The notes below the pieces were generated by a model. That model searched no databases. It had not been told where the DNA came from and worked only from the letters and a program-made list of their open reading frames with translations. Made by a program: the position numbers and the translations under genes. From Nocardia puris (GTDB taxonomy: Bacteria; Actinomycetota; Actinomycetes; Mycobacteriales; Mycobacteriaceae), in the NCBI RefSeq assembly GCF_003315035.1, contig NZ_QNRE01000004.1, positions 62,001-126,000 of the forward strand: DNA of 64,000 nt, read 5' to 3'. Below are positions 1 through 7,985 of this stretch, piece by piece. Within the stretch, counting starts at the first letter, position 1, and every line of letters begins with the position of its first letter.

Positions 1-517
1 CCCACAGCTTGTACAGGACCTCCAGGTACTCGTCGGCCTGGTCGTAGCGGTCGTCGTGGTCGAGCTGGTCGTCGGCGCCGAAATTCCTTGCGGCCGAGGG
101 CAGGTAGCCGGTCACGACGTTCCAGCAGATGCGGCCGCGGGTGAGGTGATCCAGCGTGGAGAGCCGGCGCGCGAACGGATACGGATGCTCGAAACCGGTG
201 CCGGTGGTGATGCCGAACCCGAGGTGCTCGGTCACCGCCGCCATGGCCGAGACGAGCAACAGCGGGTCAGCGACCGGGATCTGGGCGCCCTGGCGCAGCG
301 CCGCGAGGTCGTTGCCGCCGTAGACGTCGTAGGTGCCGAGCACATCCGCGATGAAGATGCCATCGAATCGCCCCTGTTCCAACAGGATCGCCAGATCGGT
401 CCAGTAGCCGAGCTCCTTGTAGCGGTGCGACCGGTCGTCGGGGTGGCGCCACAGTCCCGGGGACTGGTGCGCCACGCAGTTCATGTCGAAGGCGTTGAAC
501 CGGATGCGCCGGGTCAC
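1..517 (-). CDS. FMN-dependent monooxygenase, NtaA/SnaA/DmoA type (3' part beyond window)
   Basis: The first 172 codons of a flavin-dependent monooxygenase of the bacterial-luciferase fold; the gene runs off the left edge. The GTG start at 517 overlaps the stop of the next gene in a GTGA, so the two are translationally coupled. Early motifs are typical of the NtaA/SnaA/DszA group: RIRFNAFDMNC near the start, a GLWRHP segment, FDGIFIADVLGTYDVY, an AVTEHLGFG segment and LDHLTRGRICWNVVTGYLPSAARNFG. Family members use FMNH2 from a separate reductase to oxygenate sulfur or nitrogen heterocycles, sulfones or chelators in the cytoplasm. Pairing with an acyl-CoA-dehydrogenase-like oxygenase suggests use of organic sulfur, as in DszA with DszC. 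The substrate cannot be read from sequence, and a nitrilotriacetate-type or other alkyl substrate is equally possible. Confidence 0.85.
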   Translation of the reverse strand, partial: MTRRIRFNAFDMNCVAHQSPGLWRHPDDRSHRYKELGYWTDLAILLEQGRFDGIFIADVLGTYDVYGGNDLAALRQGAQIPVADPLLLVSAMAAVTEHLGFGITTGTGFEHPYPFARRLSTLDHLTRGRICWNVVTGYLPSAARNFGADDQLDHDDRYDQADEYLEVLYKLW

Positions 518-1725
518 TTGGCGGCTCCGCGTTCGCCCGCGCTCCACGCGAACGGCAGATCGGTGCCGTTGAGCAGGTGATCGCCGATGGCGCGGGCCTT
601 CTGGATGGCCGGGTTGTGCACGGAGATGGTGCGCGCGTTGCGCCAGTGCCGGTCCAGCCGCAGGCCCTCCGACACGATCGAGGCGCCACCCACCTCGAAA
701 AGCAGGCTGGTGGCGGGCAATACCGTGTCGATGACACCCAGCTGCGCCCGCGCCGCCGCGAGTTCCACTGCCACCAGCGCCTTTTCGTCCTTCGCGCCGG
801 CGTCGAGGACTTCGTCGAGCTGGTCGGCGACGGCCAGCACGGTGGCGCGCGCGGTGTAGGCCGCGGCCGACAGCTTGCCGATCACCTGCTGCACCAACGG
901 GTCGTGACGCGGCAGGTCGGCCGCCGAGTGGGTGTAGCCGCGGGTGCGCTGGGCGACCCACTCCCGGGTGTCGCGTTCGGCCCGCTGCGCGATGCCGGCC
1001 AGCACCGCCAGCTGGACGAGCTGGAGGTAGGACGTGCCGTAGGTGGGTCCCGGCGCGCCGTACCCCGGGCCGAGGATGCGGTCCTCGGCGACTGGGACGT
1101 CGGTGAATTCCGTTGTGCCACTGGCTGTGAGGCGCTGACCGAATCCGTCCCAGTCGTCGTGCTGGCGCACCCCTTCGGCGTTCGCGTCCACTAGCACGCC
1201 CACCCGCTCGCCGTCGCGGTCGGCGGCGGCGAGGATGTAGTCCGAGTAGAGCGAACCGGTGCTGTAGTACTTGGTGCCGTTGAGCAGCCAGTGGTCGCCG
1301 CTGCGGGTGAGGGTGGTGCGGTAGCGATCCACCGCGCCCACACCGGGTTCGGTGATGGCGTTGCCCACCAGCGTGCCGTCGCTCAGTGCGCGCAGCCACT
1401 GCTCGCGCCGCGGGCCCGGATCGGCCAGCAGTTGGTCCTCGACGAACGAGAAGTGCACGCGCAGCGCCTGCGGCAGGTTCGACTCGGCCGCGGCCAGGTC
1501 GATGAGCAGCCGGAACAACTGGCGCACGCTGACGCCGTAGCCGCCGTATTCGACCGGCACCCGCAGCGCGCCGAACTTGGCCGCCCGCAGCCAGGCGATC
1601 TCGTCGTGGGCCAGTCGCCGGTCGGTCTCGCGTGCCACCGCGTCCCGGGCGATCCGTTCGAAGATCGGCCCGAAGATCTCATCCAGATCGGAGTCCGCGG
1701 TGCGTTTCTGCTCGATGGATGTCAT
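514..1725 (-). CDS. Acyl-CoA dehydrogenase-fold flavin monooxygenase (DszC/SfnB-like)
   Basis: A protein of 403 residues with the three-part acyl-CoA dehydrogenase fold: helical N-terminus, middle beta domain (VGNAITEPGVGAVD, then LNGTKYYSTGSLYSDYILA) and helical C-terminus. The Y-S-T-G-S-L-Y pattern and the lack of a canonical catalytic glutamate region fit the flavin-dependent oxygenase branch (DszC, SfnB, XiaF-like) rather than beta-oxidation dehydrogenases. The likely role is oxygenation of an organosulfur or related compound using reduced FMN. The next gene begins in a GTGA overlap with its stop, so the two form an operon. ATG 1725 is preferred over GTG 1728 because a GTGGGG sequence lies just upstream. 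The substrate is unknown. Confidence 0.8.
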   Translation of the reverse strand: MTSIEQKRTADSDLDEIFGPIFERIARDAVARETDRRLAHDEIAWLRAAKFGALRVPVEYGGYGVSVRQLFRLLIDLAAAESNLPQALRVHFSFVEDQLLADPGPRREQWLRALSDGTLVGNAITEPGVGAVDRYRTTLTRSGDHWLLNGTKYYSTGSLYSDYILAAADRDGERVGVLVDANAEGVRQHDDWDGFGQRLTASGTTEFTDVPVAEDRILGPGYGAPGPTYGTSYLQLVQLAVLAGIAQRAERDTREWVAQRTRGYTHSAADLPRHDPLVQQVIGKLSAAAYTARATVLAVADQLDEVLDAGAKDEKALVAVELAAARAQLGVIDTVLPATSLLFEVGGASIVSEGLRLDRHWRNARTISVHNPAIQKARAIGDHLLNGTDLPFAWSAGERGAAK

Positions 1726-1826
1726 CACCCCACGATGGACGCGATCATCGCCGGCCTCACGGGTTGCGCGCAGCGCGATCCGAATACCCGGCGGATCTGT
1801 CGGACCACCGGCCTAGAGTCACGGGC

Positions 1827-2129
1827 GTGGCGAGTTCGCGGTTCACTTTCACGGCGGAGGTGTGGGAGCACGCCGGCGCCGGGTCCTGGCATTTCGTCTC
1901 GCTGCCCGAGGACGTCGCCGACGAGATCGAGGAACGCTACGGGCACCGGACCGGCGGCTTCGGCGCGGTGAAGGTGCGCGTGACGATCGGGGGTAGCACG
2001 TGGTCCACGTCGGTGTTCCCCGACAAGTCGCGCGGCACCTACATCCTGCCGGTGAAGAAGCCGGTGCGGGTCGTCGAGGACCTGGGGGCCGGGTCACGCC
2101 CGCGGATCGAGATGGCGGTCACGCTGTGA
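1827..2129 (+). CDS. DUF1905 domain protein
   Basis: A 100-residue protein that is essentially one DUF1905 domain: it opens RFTFTAEVWEHAGAGSWHFV and continues with LPEDVADEIEERYG, FGAVKVRVTIGGSTW and a KKPVR segment near the end. DUF1905 is a small beta-barrel domain of unknown biochemical function, often found alone or with YdeI-type domains. GTG 1827 was chosen because the homologous region starts there and a -10-like TAGAGT (1814-1819) ends 7 bases before it, consistent with leaderless transcription. The gene is divergent from the monooxygenase operon. No function can be assigned. Confidence 0.8.
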   Translation: MASSRFTFTAEVWEHAGAGSWHFVSLPEDVADEIEERYGHRTGGFGAVKVRVTIGGSTWSTSVFPDKSRGTYILPVKKPVRVVEDLGAGSRPRIEMAVTL

Positions 2130-2151
2130 GCGAGGCCGCGGGTCCCGGTCG

Positions 2152-2301
2152 GCAGCCTTTCTTCGTACCGGCGACGCTCTGCGTACAGCGCGCCACCCCC
2201 CAGCGGCCTCTGTTCGCACCGGCGACGCTCCGCGTTCAGCGCGCCACCCTTCCCAGCGGCCGCTATTCGTAGCGGCGGCGCTCCGCATTCAACGCGCCGC
2301 G
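2152..2301. repeat. Three imperfect tandem copies of a ~50-bp intergenic unit
   Basis: Between the DUF1905 stop and the lipoprotein stop, three head-to-tail units begin near 2152, 2201 and 2254. Each has the pattern CAGC..CCT/CGCT, then TTCG, then A/C-CGGCG-ACGCTC-GCGT-CAGCGCGCCACC. Spacing is 48 and 53 bp. No open frame or clear hairpin terminator is seen. It could be an intergenic minisatellite between two gene ends. Confidence 0.65.
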
Positions 2302-2302
2302 C

Positions 2303-2716
2303 TCAGAGGATGCACTCCTGGACCAGGCGCTGCGAGGCCGTGGACAGGCGCGCCCGATCCTCGGCGCTGAGCTCCAGTTTCGAGGAGTCGATCGGACCCG
2401 CGGAGAAATCGGTCTCCAGGATCTCGCGCAGCCCGCTCTCCGAGATCTCCTCCTCCACGTAGATCCTGGCGGCGCAGTCGGCCTGTTTCTGCGGCAAGCC
2501 CTTACCGGTGAGCGCCGCCGCGATCTCCGCTTCGGTGAGGTCCCCTCCGGCGGGCGCACCTTCGGTGGGAGTGGACGACGACGTGGCCGCCGATGTCGTC
2601 GTGGTCTGCGCCGGGGTGGTGGGCGCCGGGACGTCGGCCACCGGTTCCGCGTCGCCGCCGCAGCCTGCCAGCAGCGGCAGCGCCACCAGCGCCGCCGCCA
2701 TGAGGGTGGTACGCAC
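2303..2716 (-). CDS. Small secreted lipoprotein
   Basis: A 137-residue protein with a lipoprotein signal peptide: a basic start, a hydrophobic stretch and the lipobox LLAGC with the lipidated cysteine at residue 19. A Thr/Ser/Pro-rich linker (about 25-55) tethers a small folded domain of about 80 residues. Two further cysteines, one in KQADCAARIYVEEE and one near the very end (VQECIL), could form a disulfide outside the membrane. The helical domain with L-P-x-K-Q-A-D-C-A-A resembles small cell-envelope lipoproteins of Mycobacteriales, but I do not recognise a named family. The GTG start has a GAGG about ten bases upstream. Function unknown. Confidence 0.75.
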   Translation of the reverse strand: MRTTLMAAALVALPLLAGCGGDAEPVADVPAPTTPAQTTTTSAATSSSTPTEGAPAGGDLTEAEIAAALTGKGLPQKQADCAARIYVEEEISESGLREILETDFSAGPIDSSKLELSAEDRARLSTASQRLVQECIL

Positions 2717-2779
2717 CGAGAATGCCTCGCTTCCACACGATTTCGCTCCCGCGGACGGTATCAGCCCGAGGGCTCCCGG

Positions 2780-3076
2780 TCACAGGTCCAGCGCGGCCCG
2801 CAGCGCGGTGTCCAGGCGTTCCTGCACCTCGGCGTCGATCTCGTCGACGCGTTCGGCCAGCCAGTCGCGGTAGATGCGGCCGATATTGCCCGCGTGCACC
2901 CAGCCGTGGCCGGGCACCGCGACGGCGAGGATATCGAGCGGATCGGTGTCGAGCAGTTCGGCGGCGACGAGCCACGGGCGCGGCGAATCGTTGATGCCGT
3001 CACTGCTGATGAGCACGACGGTACGGCGCCGTGGCGAACCGTGCGGGTGATAGAGCCACAGTTCACCCCTGCGCAC
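2780..3076 (-). CDS. MazF/PemK-type toxin
   Basis: A 98-residue protein of the MazF/PemK (CcdB-fold) class. It begins MRRGELWLYHP, as MazF proteins do (R-R-G-E/D-I-W), followed by RRRTVVLISSDGIN and later AGNIGRIYRDWLAERV. Known members cut single-stranded RNA and slow growth when freed from their antitoxin. Its start lies 14 bases inside the end of the upstream antitoxin gene, the usual antitoxin-first operon order. The glycine-proline motif after R-x-V-V-V is altered to LISSDG, so activity should be considered likely but unproven. Confidence 0.8.
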   Translation of the reverse strand: MRRGELWLYHPHGSPRRRTVVLISSDGINDSPRPWLVAAELLDTDPLDILAVAVPGHGWVHAGNIGRIYRDWLAERVDEIDAEVQERLDTALRAALDL

Positions 3077-3287
3077 GCATCGCCTCCTCGGCGGCGGCCA
3101 GTTCCGCCTCGTCGGCCGCGGCCTGGGCGGCCGGGTCGGGCACGGGGCCGACGCCGGTGCGCACGGCCTCGCGCCGGGCGGCCTTGGAGATCCACGCCGA
3201 CGGGGACATGCCCGCGCGGGCCGCCGCCTGTTCCGCGAACGACCAGGCCGCCTCGTCCAGCGAAAGAGTGACCTTACGCGTTGCCAT
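3063..3287 (-). CDS. Ribbon-helix-helix antitoxin partner of the MazF-type toxin
   Basis: A 74-residue protein starting MATRKVTLSLDEAAWSFAEQ, a ribbon-helix-helix N-terminus (beta strand KVTLSL, then two helices) for DNA binding, followed by an Ala/Glu-rich tail (residues 52-74) expected to wrap the toxin. ATG 3287 was chosen over longer frames because the homology begins there and a TACGAT hexamer ends 7 bases upstream, consistent with a leaderless transcript. The gene overlaps the toxin start by 14 bases. The pair probably represses its own promoter, as type II modules do. Confidence 0.8.
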   Translation of the reverse strand: MATRKVTLSLDEAAWSFAEQAAARAGMSPSAWISKAARREAVRTGVGPVPDPAAQAAADEAELAAAEEAMRAQG

Positions 3288-3384
3288 ACCGTTTATCGTA
3301 CCCGCGAGCGAACGCTCTGCCAGGGTAAACGCGGGTGCGCTACCGTTGGCACGCCGCCAATGGAACGGAAATGAGGGGCCGCCG

Positions 3385-4173
3385 ATGCCGACGTTGAACC
3401 ACCACCGGACCGGAGCGGGCGAACCGCTGGTGCTCGTGCACGGGATCGGCAGTCGCTGGCAGGTGTGGGAACCGGTGCTCGAGTCGCTGGCCCAGCGGTT
3501 CGAGGTGATCGCCGTGGACCTGCCCGGCTTCGGCGGCTCGGACCCGCTGCCGCACCCGACCACCGTGCCCGCGCTGATCGACGCGCTCGCGGATTTCCTT
3601 GCGGCGCAAGGTATCGAGCGGCCGCACGTGGCGGGCAATTCGATGGGCGGGTACATCGCACTGCAACTCGGGGCGCGCGGGCTGGCGCGCTCGGTCACCG
3701 CGTTCTCCCCGATCGGGTTCTGGGACACGGCCGGTCGCGTGTGGACGCAGCAGTCACTGGGCAAATCGGTGATCCTGGCGCGCACCCTGCGGCCCGCTCT
3801 GCCACGCATTCTCGGCACCGCCGCGGGCCGGACCGCGTTCCTGGGCTTGGTGTTCGGCAAGCCGTGGGCGGTGAGCAAGCAGGTCGCGGTCGACACCGCC
3901 GAAGGCGCGGCGAACGCCCCCGGCTTCGACGGCGCCCTCGCCTCGTTCTCCGAGGTCGGCCTGCCCGACGTGGACGCCGTCGCGAACATCCCGGTCACGG
4001 TCGCCTGGGGCAACCGCGACATCCTGCTCACCTACGCCACCCAGAGCCGCCGCGCCCGCGTCGAGCTCCCCGAGGCCAGGCACGTCACGCTGCACGGCAG
4101 CGGGCACACGCCGTTCTACGACGATCCGGCGGCGTGCGCGGGAGTGATCTTGGACCAGTTGTCCAGGGGCTGA
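3385..4173 (+). CDS. Alpha/beta hydrolase
   Basis: A cytoplasmic alpha/beta-hydrolase of 262 residues. The oxyanion region VLVHGIGSRWQVWEPV, the nucleophile elbow GNSMGG, the acid in AWGNRDILL and the catalytic histidine in GSGHTPF form a complete triad. The small cap after the elbow resembles C-C hydrolases and haloalkane/epoxide-type enzymes such as those in aromatic or steroid breakdown, but the substrate is not evident. ATG 3385 follows an AGGGG-type ribosome site; the frame is open further upstream, but that part is antisense to the antitoxin gene. The gene is convergent with the TetR gene, only 13 bases away. Confidence 0.85.
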   Translation: MPTLNHHRTGAGEPLVLVHGIGSRWQVWEPVLESLAQRFEVIAVDLPGFGGSDPLPHPTTVPALIDALADFLAAQGIERPHVAGNSMGGYIALQLGARGLARSVTAFSPIGFWDTAGRVWTQQSLGKSVILARTLRPALPRILGTAAGRTAFLGLVFGKPWAVSKQVAVDTAEGAANAPGFDGALASFSEVGLPDVDAVANIPVTVAWGNRDILLTYATQSRRARVELPEARHVTLHGSGHTPFYDDPAACAGVILDQLSRG

Positions 4174-4186
4174 ACAGGATTCGTTC

Positions 4187-4822
4187 CTACGTCGTGCTCA
4201 GAAGAGCCTCCGGCGACTCCGGACCGAGCAGCAGCCGCACGGCGTTCTCCCAGCGGCGCTGGAGGATTCGGTTGTGCCCCGTGTCGCCGGTGAGCAGGGC
4301 GCGCATGGCCATGCCGGTCATGATCTCGAGGGTGAACTCGGTGATCGTGGGCACGCGCGGATCGTCGGGGAATTCGGCGCGGAACAGGTCGCGGATACTG
4401 GTGTGCATCCGCTCGAACAGGCGCTGCTCCAAGGGCAGAAACGCGGCGCGCAGTTCCTCGTCGGTGCGCGCGCCGACCCAGATCTCCAGCGCGGCAAGGA
4501 AAGTCGAGTCCTCGAAGATGCGCGCGGTGAGCCCCACGGCGGTGGCGAGCCGGTCGGCGCCCTGCGGGATCGCGGCGAATTCGGCGGCGAGCTGGTCGGC
4601 CCGGCGTGCCGCGATGTGTTCGGCGACACCGGCCAAGAGATCGGCCTTGGTGGGGTAATGATGTTGCAGCGTGCCGCGCGGCACGCCGGCCCGGTGCTGT
4701 ACCTCGAGCGTGGTGGTGCCCGCGTAGCCCACCTCGAGCAGGCTCTCCACGGCCGCGTCCAGGAGCCGCGTGCGCATCCGCTCACGGCGCAGCGCCTGCG
4801 TCTCCCGGACGCGGCCCGTCAT
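4187..4822 (-). CDS. TetR-family repressor, last gene of CoA operon
   Basis: A 211-residue TetR regulator. The N-terminal helix-turn-helix is clear: RTRLLDAAVESLLEVGYAGT, then TLEVQHRAGVPRGTLQHHYPTKADLL. The C-terminal half is a helical ligand-binding domain. The ATG at 4822 lies five bases past the stop of the enoyl-CoA hydratase gene, so it is translated from the same mRNA as that gene and the thiolase-like gene. The operon start carries the perfect palindrome TACCGTCA-N4-TGACGGTA (7135-7154), the obvious candidate operator. An acyl-CoA ligand is likely given the neighbours, but this is inference. Confidence 0.85.
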   Translation of the reverse strand: MTGRVRETQALRRERMRTRLLDAAVESLLEVGYAGTTTLEVQHRAGVPRGTLQHHYPTKADLLAGVAEHIAARRADQLAAEFAAIPQGADRLATAVGLTARIFEDSTFLAALEIWVGARTDEELRAAFLPLEQRLFERMHTSIRDLFRAEFPDDPRVPTITEFTLEIMTGMAMRALLTGDTGHNRILQRRWENAVRLLLGPESPEALLSTT

Positions 4823-4826
4823 CGGA

Positions 4827-5591
4827 TCAGCGCCCCTGCCACCGGGGTTCGCGCTTCTGCGCGAAGGCCAGCGCGCCCTCGGCGGCGTCCTTGGAGAACA
4901 GTGCTGGCAGCGCGATCTCGCCCTGTTTGGCGAAGCCCTCGGCCACCGTCCAGTCCGGCGACTCGTCGATGATCCGCTTGCTCGCGGCCACCGAAAGCGG
5001 CGCGGCGGCAACGATTTCCGCCGCCAGCTCCAGCGCGACGTCGAGCGCGGCGCCGGGCTCGGTCACCCGGTTGACCAGGCCCAGCTGGTAGAGCCGCTCG
5101 GCGCCGATCCGCCCGCCGGTCAACGCGAGTTCGGCGGCGATCGGCCGGGGCAGGCGCTGCGTCAGCCGCAGCACGCCACCACCGGCGGCCACCAGGCCGC
5201 GCTTCACCTCGGGGATGCCGAACTGGGCGTCGCGCGCGGCGACGAGGAGATCACCGGAGAGCGCGAGTTCGAAACCACCCGCCAGGGCGAACCCTTCGAC
5301 CGCCGAGATCATCGGCTTGGCGGGCGGTTTCGCCGCGATGCCCAGCGGACCCCGCTTCTGCGTCATCGGCATCTCGCCCTTCGATGCGGCGACGAGATCC
5401 ATTCCGGCGCTGAAGGTTCCACCCGCGCCGGTGAGCACCAGCACGCGCGCCTCGGCGTCGTCCTCGAACGCGTCGACGGCCGCCTCGATGGCGCGGGCGG
5501 TGGCCAGGTCGATGGCGTTGCGGGCCTCGGGGCGGTTGACGGTGAGCACGGTGATCGCCTCACGGCGTTCGACCAGTACCTGATCGGTCAT
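4827..5591 (-). CDS. Enoyl-CoA hydratase (crotonase family)
   Basis: A crotonase-fold protein of 254 residues. Oxyanion-hole segments are present (GTFSAGMDL and FALAGGFEL), and both glutamates used by hydratases are retained, one in GGFELALSGDL and one in GIPEVKRGL. That supports addition of water to trans-2-enoyl-CoA, the second step of beta-oxidation, although crotonases also catalyse isomerase and lyase reactions. The ATG overlaps the thiolase-like stop in ATGA, and the TetR gene follows four bases after its own stop, forming a three-gene operon. Substrate chain length cannot be read from sequence. Confidence 0.88.
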   Translation of the reverse strand: MTDQVLVERREAITVLTVNRPEARNAIDLATARAIEAAVDAFEDDAEARVLVLTGAGGTFSAGMDLVAASKGEMPMTQKRGPLGIAAKPPAKPMISAVEGFALAGGFELALSGDLLVAARDAQFGIPEVKRGLVAAGGGVLRLTQRLPRPIAAELALTGGRIGAERLYQLGLVNRVTEPGAALDVALELAAEIVAAAPLSVAASKRIIDESPDWTVAEGFAKQGEIALPALFSKDAAEGALAFAQKREPRWQGR

Positions 5592-7117
5592 CGGGCGGTC
5601 CTCTCGGTGCGCAGGGTGAGACGGTCGGCGGCCAGATCGGCGGGCGCGCCGATCGGATCGCCCTCGGTGAACGCCGCGAGCATGCCGGCGTCCGAAACCC
5701 GGACCAGTATGCGGGCGCCCGCGGGATTCAGTGCGCTCACCACCACGGCTTCGGGTTCGTCGATGTGGTCGGGCGCGGGGCCCTTGCGGTAGACCACGGT
5801 GTAGGCCTCGACGGTCGCGGGGCCGGTGTAGCCGGGTGCGGTCTCCCGGCGCGCGGCGGGCACATCGGCCTCGACCGGCTGGAACAGTCGCGCGGGCGGC
5901 CGCGAAGAGTACACGCCCACACCGTGTTTCGTGACGTACCAGCCGAGCGAGGTGGACAGGCCGTAGGCCGTGTCGTCAGCGCGCAGCCGTTCGGTGAGGG
6001 CGGCCAGCGCGTGCGTGGAGTAATTGTTGCCCGGTCCGCCCCCGAAGGTGAGACCACCGGTGAGGGTGAGCGGGCGCGACGGGTCATCGATCGGCAGGCC
6101 GAGCGCGTCGGCGGCGATCTGCACCGCGACGGGGAAGCAGGAGTACAGGTCGATGTGCGCGACCTCATCGATGCCGATGCCGGCGGCCGCGAGCGCCGCG
6201 CGCCCGGCGGCCGCGATGGCGGGCGAGGCGGCCATGTCGGTGCGCTCGGTCACGAACCACTCGTCGGTGGCGGTCGCGCCGCCGTGCGGGAAGACCCAGC
6301 GCTCGCGCGGCACCCCGGCGGCGTCGGCGGCGGCCGCGCTGCACACGATCAGCCCCGCGCCCTGATCCACCGACAGGTTCGCCACCAGCAGTTTCGGATA
6401 CGGCGTCGAGACCAGCCGGTTCGCCGACGACGGCGTGACCAGTTCGGCGGCCGAATGCTCGCGCGGCAGCCACGCGTACGGGTTGGCGGCGGCGACCGCG
6501 GAGAACCGGGACCACAGCCCGCCGATGCGCGCCGCGTGCTCCGCCTCGCTCAGGCCCAGTTTCGCGCGCAGGGCCGTCTCCATGAGCGCGTAGAAGTAGA
6601 CCGGGCCCCACATGCCCGCGGCCGTCTCCATCTCGGAGTTCGGGCCCCGGTCGGAGCCGACGATCTCGGTGGGCGCGGCGTCCTCGGGCTGTTCGGGCCA
6701 GTCGAGCGCGGCGCCGGAGCGAGTGGCGGCGTTCCACGAGGCGACCGCTTCCGCGCCCGTGATCAGGGCGACCTCGGCCCGGCCGCGCGCGATCTCGCCC
6801 GCGACCGTGTTGAGCAGCCGCTGCGGCGCGTCGCCACCGAACCGCACCGATTGCAGCGTCCGCGCCGGCGCGGCGCCGAGTTCGGCGGCGACGAGCGCCG
6901 CCAGGTCCGGGTACGGCTTGCTCACCGGGGCCGCGGCGGCGATCAGGTCGGCCGATTTCAGCAGGCGATCGCCCGATCCGCTGTCGGCGCCCGCGCGGCG
7001 CAGGGATTCGGCGGCGAGCGCGACGGGCCCCGGCAACCCGGCATCGCCGGTACGGTGCACGACCTGTCCGACGCCGACGATCACCGGCGTCCTCGGGTCC
7101 ATTCCGGCTGGCAGCAT
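5588..7117 (-). CDS. Thiolase-like protein type 1 (TLP1) with extra C-terminal domain
   Basis: A 509-residue thiolase-fold protein annotated in relatives as acetyl-CoA acetyltransferase. It opens with RTPVIVGVGQVVHRTGD, contains the GGLTFGGGPGNNYSTHALA loop (residues about 350-380), and ends with the additional C-terminal domain of type-1 thiolase-like proteins. The position of the usual acyl-accepting cysteine reads SVRFGGDAPQRLL with no cysteine, as in TLP1, so ordinary thiolysis is unlikely. It may bind or transfer acyl-CoA. ATG 7117 has a good GGAGGA ribosome site; it begins the operon, with ATGA coupling to the hydratase. Confidence 0.82.
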   Translation of the reverse strand: MLPAGMDPRTPVIVGVGQVVHRTGDAGLPGPVALAAESLRRAGADSGSGDRLLKSADLIAAAAPVSKPYPDLAALVAAELGAAPARTLQSVRFGGDAPQRLLNTVAGEIARGRAEVALITGAEAVASWNAATRSGAALDWPEQPEDAAPTEIVGSDRGPNSEMETAAGMWGPVYFYALMETALRAKLGLSEAEHAARIGGLWSRFSAVAAANPYAWLPREHSAAELVTPSSANRLVSTPYPKLLVANLSVDQGAGLIVCSAAAADAAGVPRERWVFPHGGATATDEWFVTERTDMAASPAIAAAGRAALAAAGIGIDEVAHIDLYSCFPVAVQIAADALGLPIDDPSRPLTLTGGLTFGGGPGNNYSTHALAALTERLRADDTAYGLSTSLGWYVTKHGVGVYSSRPPARLFQPVEADVPAARRETAPGYTGPATVEAYTVVYRKGPAPDHIDEPEAVVVSALNPAGARILVRVSDAGMLAAFTEGDPIGAPADLAADRLTLRTERTAR

Positions 7118-7134
7118 GGTTCCTCCACTCCCAG

Positions 7135-7154
7135 TACCGTCAACTCTGACGGTA
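7135..7154. promoter_or_regulatory. Perfect 20-bp palindromic operator of the TetR operon
   Basis: The sequence TACCGTCAACTCTGACGGTA has 8-bp perfect arms around four bases. It lies 17 bases upstream of the thiolase-like start codon in the 118-bp divergent region, and the operon's last gene is a TetR repressor. It is the natural candidate for that repressor's binding site and may also affect the divergent crotonase. Confidence 0.7.
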
Positions 7155-7201
7155 ACTTGCCTTCGATTAGAGCAGAGGCCGCCGACCGGGGCAATGGCCC
7201 G

Positions 7202-7229
7202 TGGACAAGAACTGACTGCCGAGTAAGAT
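7202..7229 (+). promoter_or_regulatory. Promoter of the crotonase gene, leaderless type
   Basis: TGGACA (7202-7207) and TAAGAT (7224-7229) are separated by 16 bases, and the ATG at 7236 follows six bases later, so the mRNA would begin at or next to the start codon. No ribosome-binding site is present, which agrees. Confidence 0.65.
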
Positions 7230-7235
7230 CTGGGC

Positions 7236-7985
7236 ATGGGTTCCCACATCGCGCTGCGGTTCGACGGCGATCGCGCCTACGTCACGCTGGACCGGCCCGA
7301 CAAGCACAACGGCCTCACCCTCGAGATGCTGGGCGACCTGGTCGACGCGGCGCACACCGTCGGCAAGCGCGAGGACGTGCGCGCGGTGATCCTCGGCGGC
7401 AACGGGCCCAGTTTCAGCAGCGGCCTCGACATCGCCAAGGCCGCGAGCGACCCGCTGGCCATCGTGCGCAATTTCGTGCCGCTGCCCTGGCGCGGCACCA
7501 ACACCTTCCAGGAGGCGTGCTGGGCGTGGCGCAGGCTGCCGGTGCCGGTGATCGCCGCCGTGCACGGCCGCTGCTTCGGCGGCGGGCTCCAGCTCGCCCT
7601 GGCCGCCGACTTCCGGTTCGCCACACCCGATTCGGAGTACTCGGTGATGGAGGCCAAGCACGGCCTGATCCCGGATATGACCGGCGCCGCGACGCTCTCG
7701 CGACTGGTCGGCGTGGACAAGGCGCTGCTGCTGACCATGACCGCCGATATCGTCGACGCCGCCTACGCCGAGCGGATCGGCCTGGTCACCGAGGTCACCG
7801 CCGATCCGGTGGCCGCGGCCGAGAAGCTGGCCGACCGCATCGCCGCCCGCCCGCAACACGCCGTCGCGAGCGCGAAGAAACTCTTCGATCGGTCCTGGCA
7901 CGCGGCCGCGCGGCGCACCTTCGCGATCGAGCGCGCGACCCAGCTGCCCCTGGTGCTGCGGCTGGCATCGGGCCGTAAGGGTTAA
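7236..7985 (+). CDS. Crotonase/enoyl-CoA hydratase family protein
   Basis: A 249-residue crotonase-fold protein that begins IALRFDGDRAYVTLDRPDKHN. Oxyanion segments FSSGLDIA and CFGGGLQLALAADF are present, but the first hydratase glutamate is glutamine here. The second segment reads MEAKHGLIPDMTG, with an acidic residue placed as in dienoyl-CoA isomerases. It is therefore more likely an isomerase (delta3,5-delta2,4-dienoyl-CoA type) than a hydratase, though this assignment is tentative. It is divergent from the TetR-regulated operon and may share its acyl-CoA pathway. Confidence 0.8.
   Translation: MGSHIALRFDGDRAYVTLDRPDKHNGLTLEMLGDLVDAAHTVGKREDVRAVILGGNGPSFSSGLDIAKAASDPLAIVRNFVPLPWRGTNTFQEACWAWRRLPVPVIAAVHGRCFGGGLQLALAADFRFATPDSEYSVMEAKHGLIPDMTGAATLSRLVGVDKALLLTMTADIVDAAYAERIGLVTEVTADPVAAAEKLADRIAARPQHAVASAKKLFDRSWHAAARRTFAIERATQLPLVLRLASGRKG

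Noticed and set aside
5765..7978. 737-codon open frame on the plus strand
   Set aside because: It is antisense to the thiolase-like gene and out of frame with the crotonase; no motif or ribosome site.
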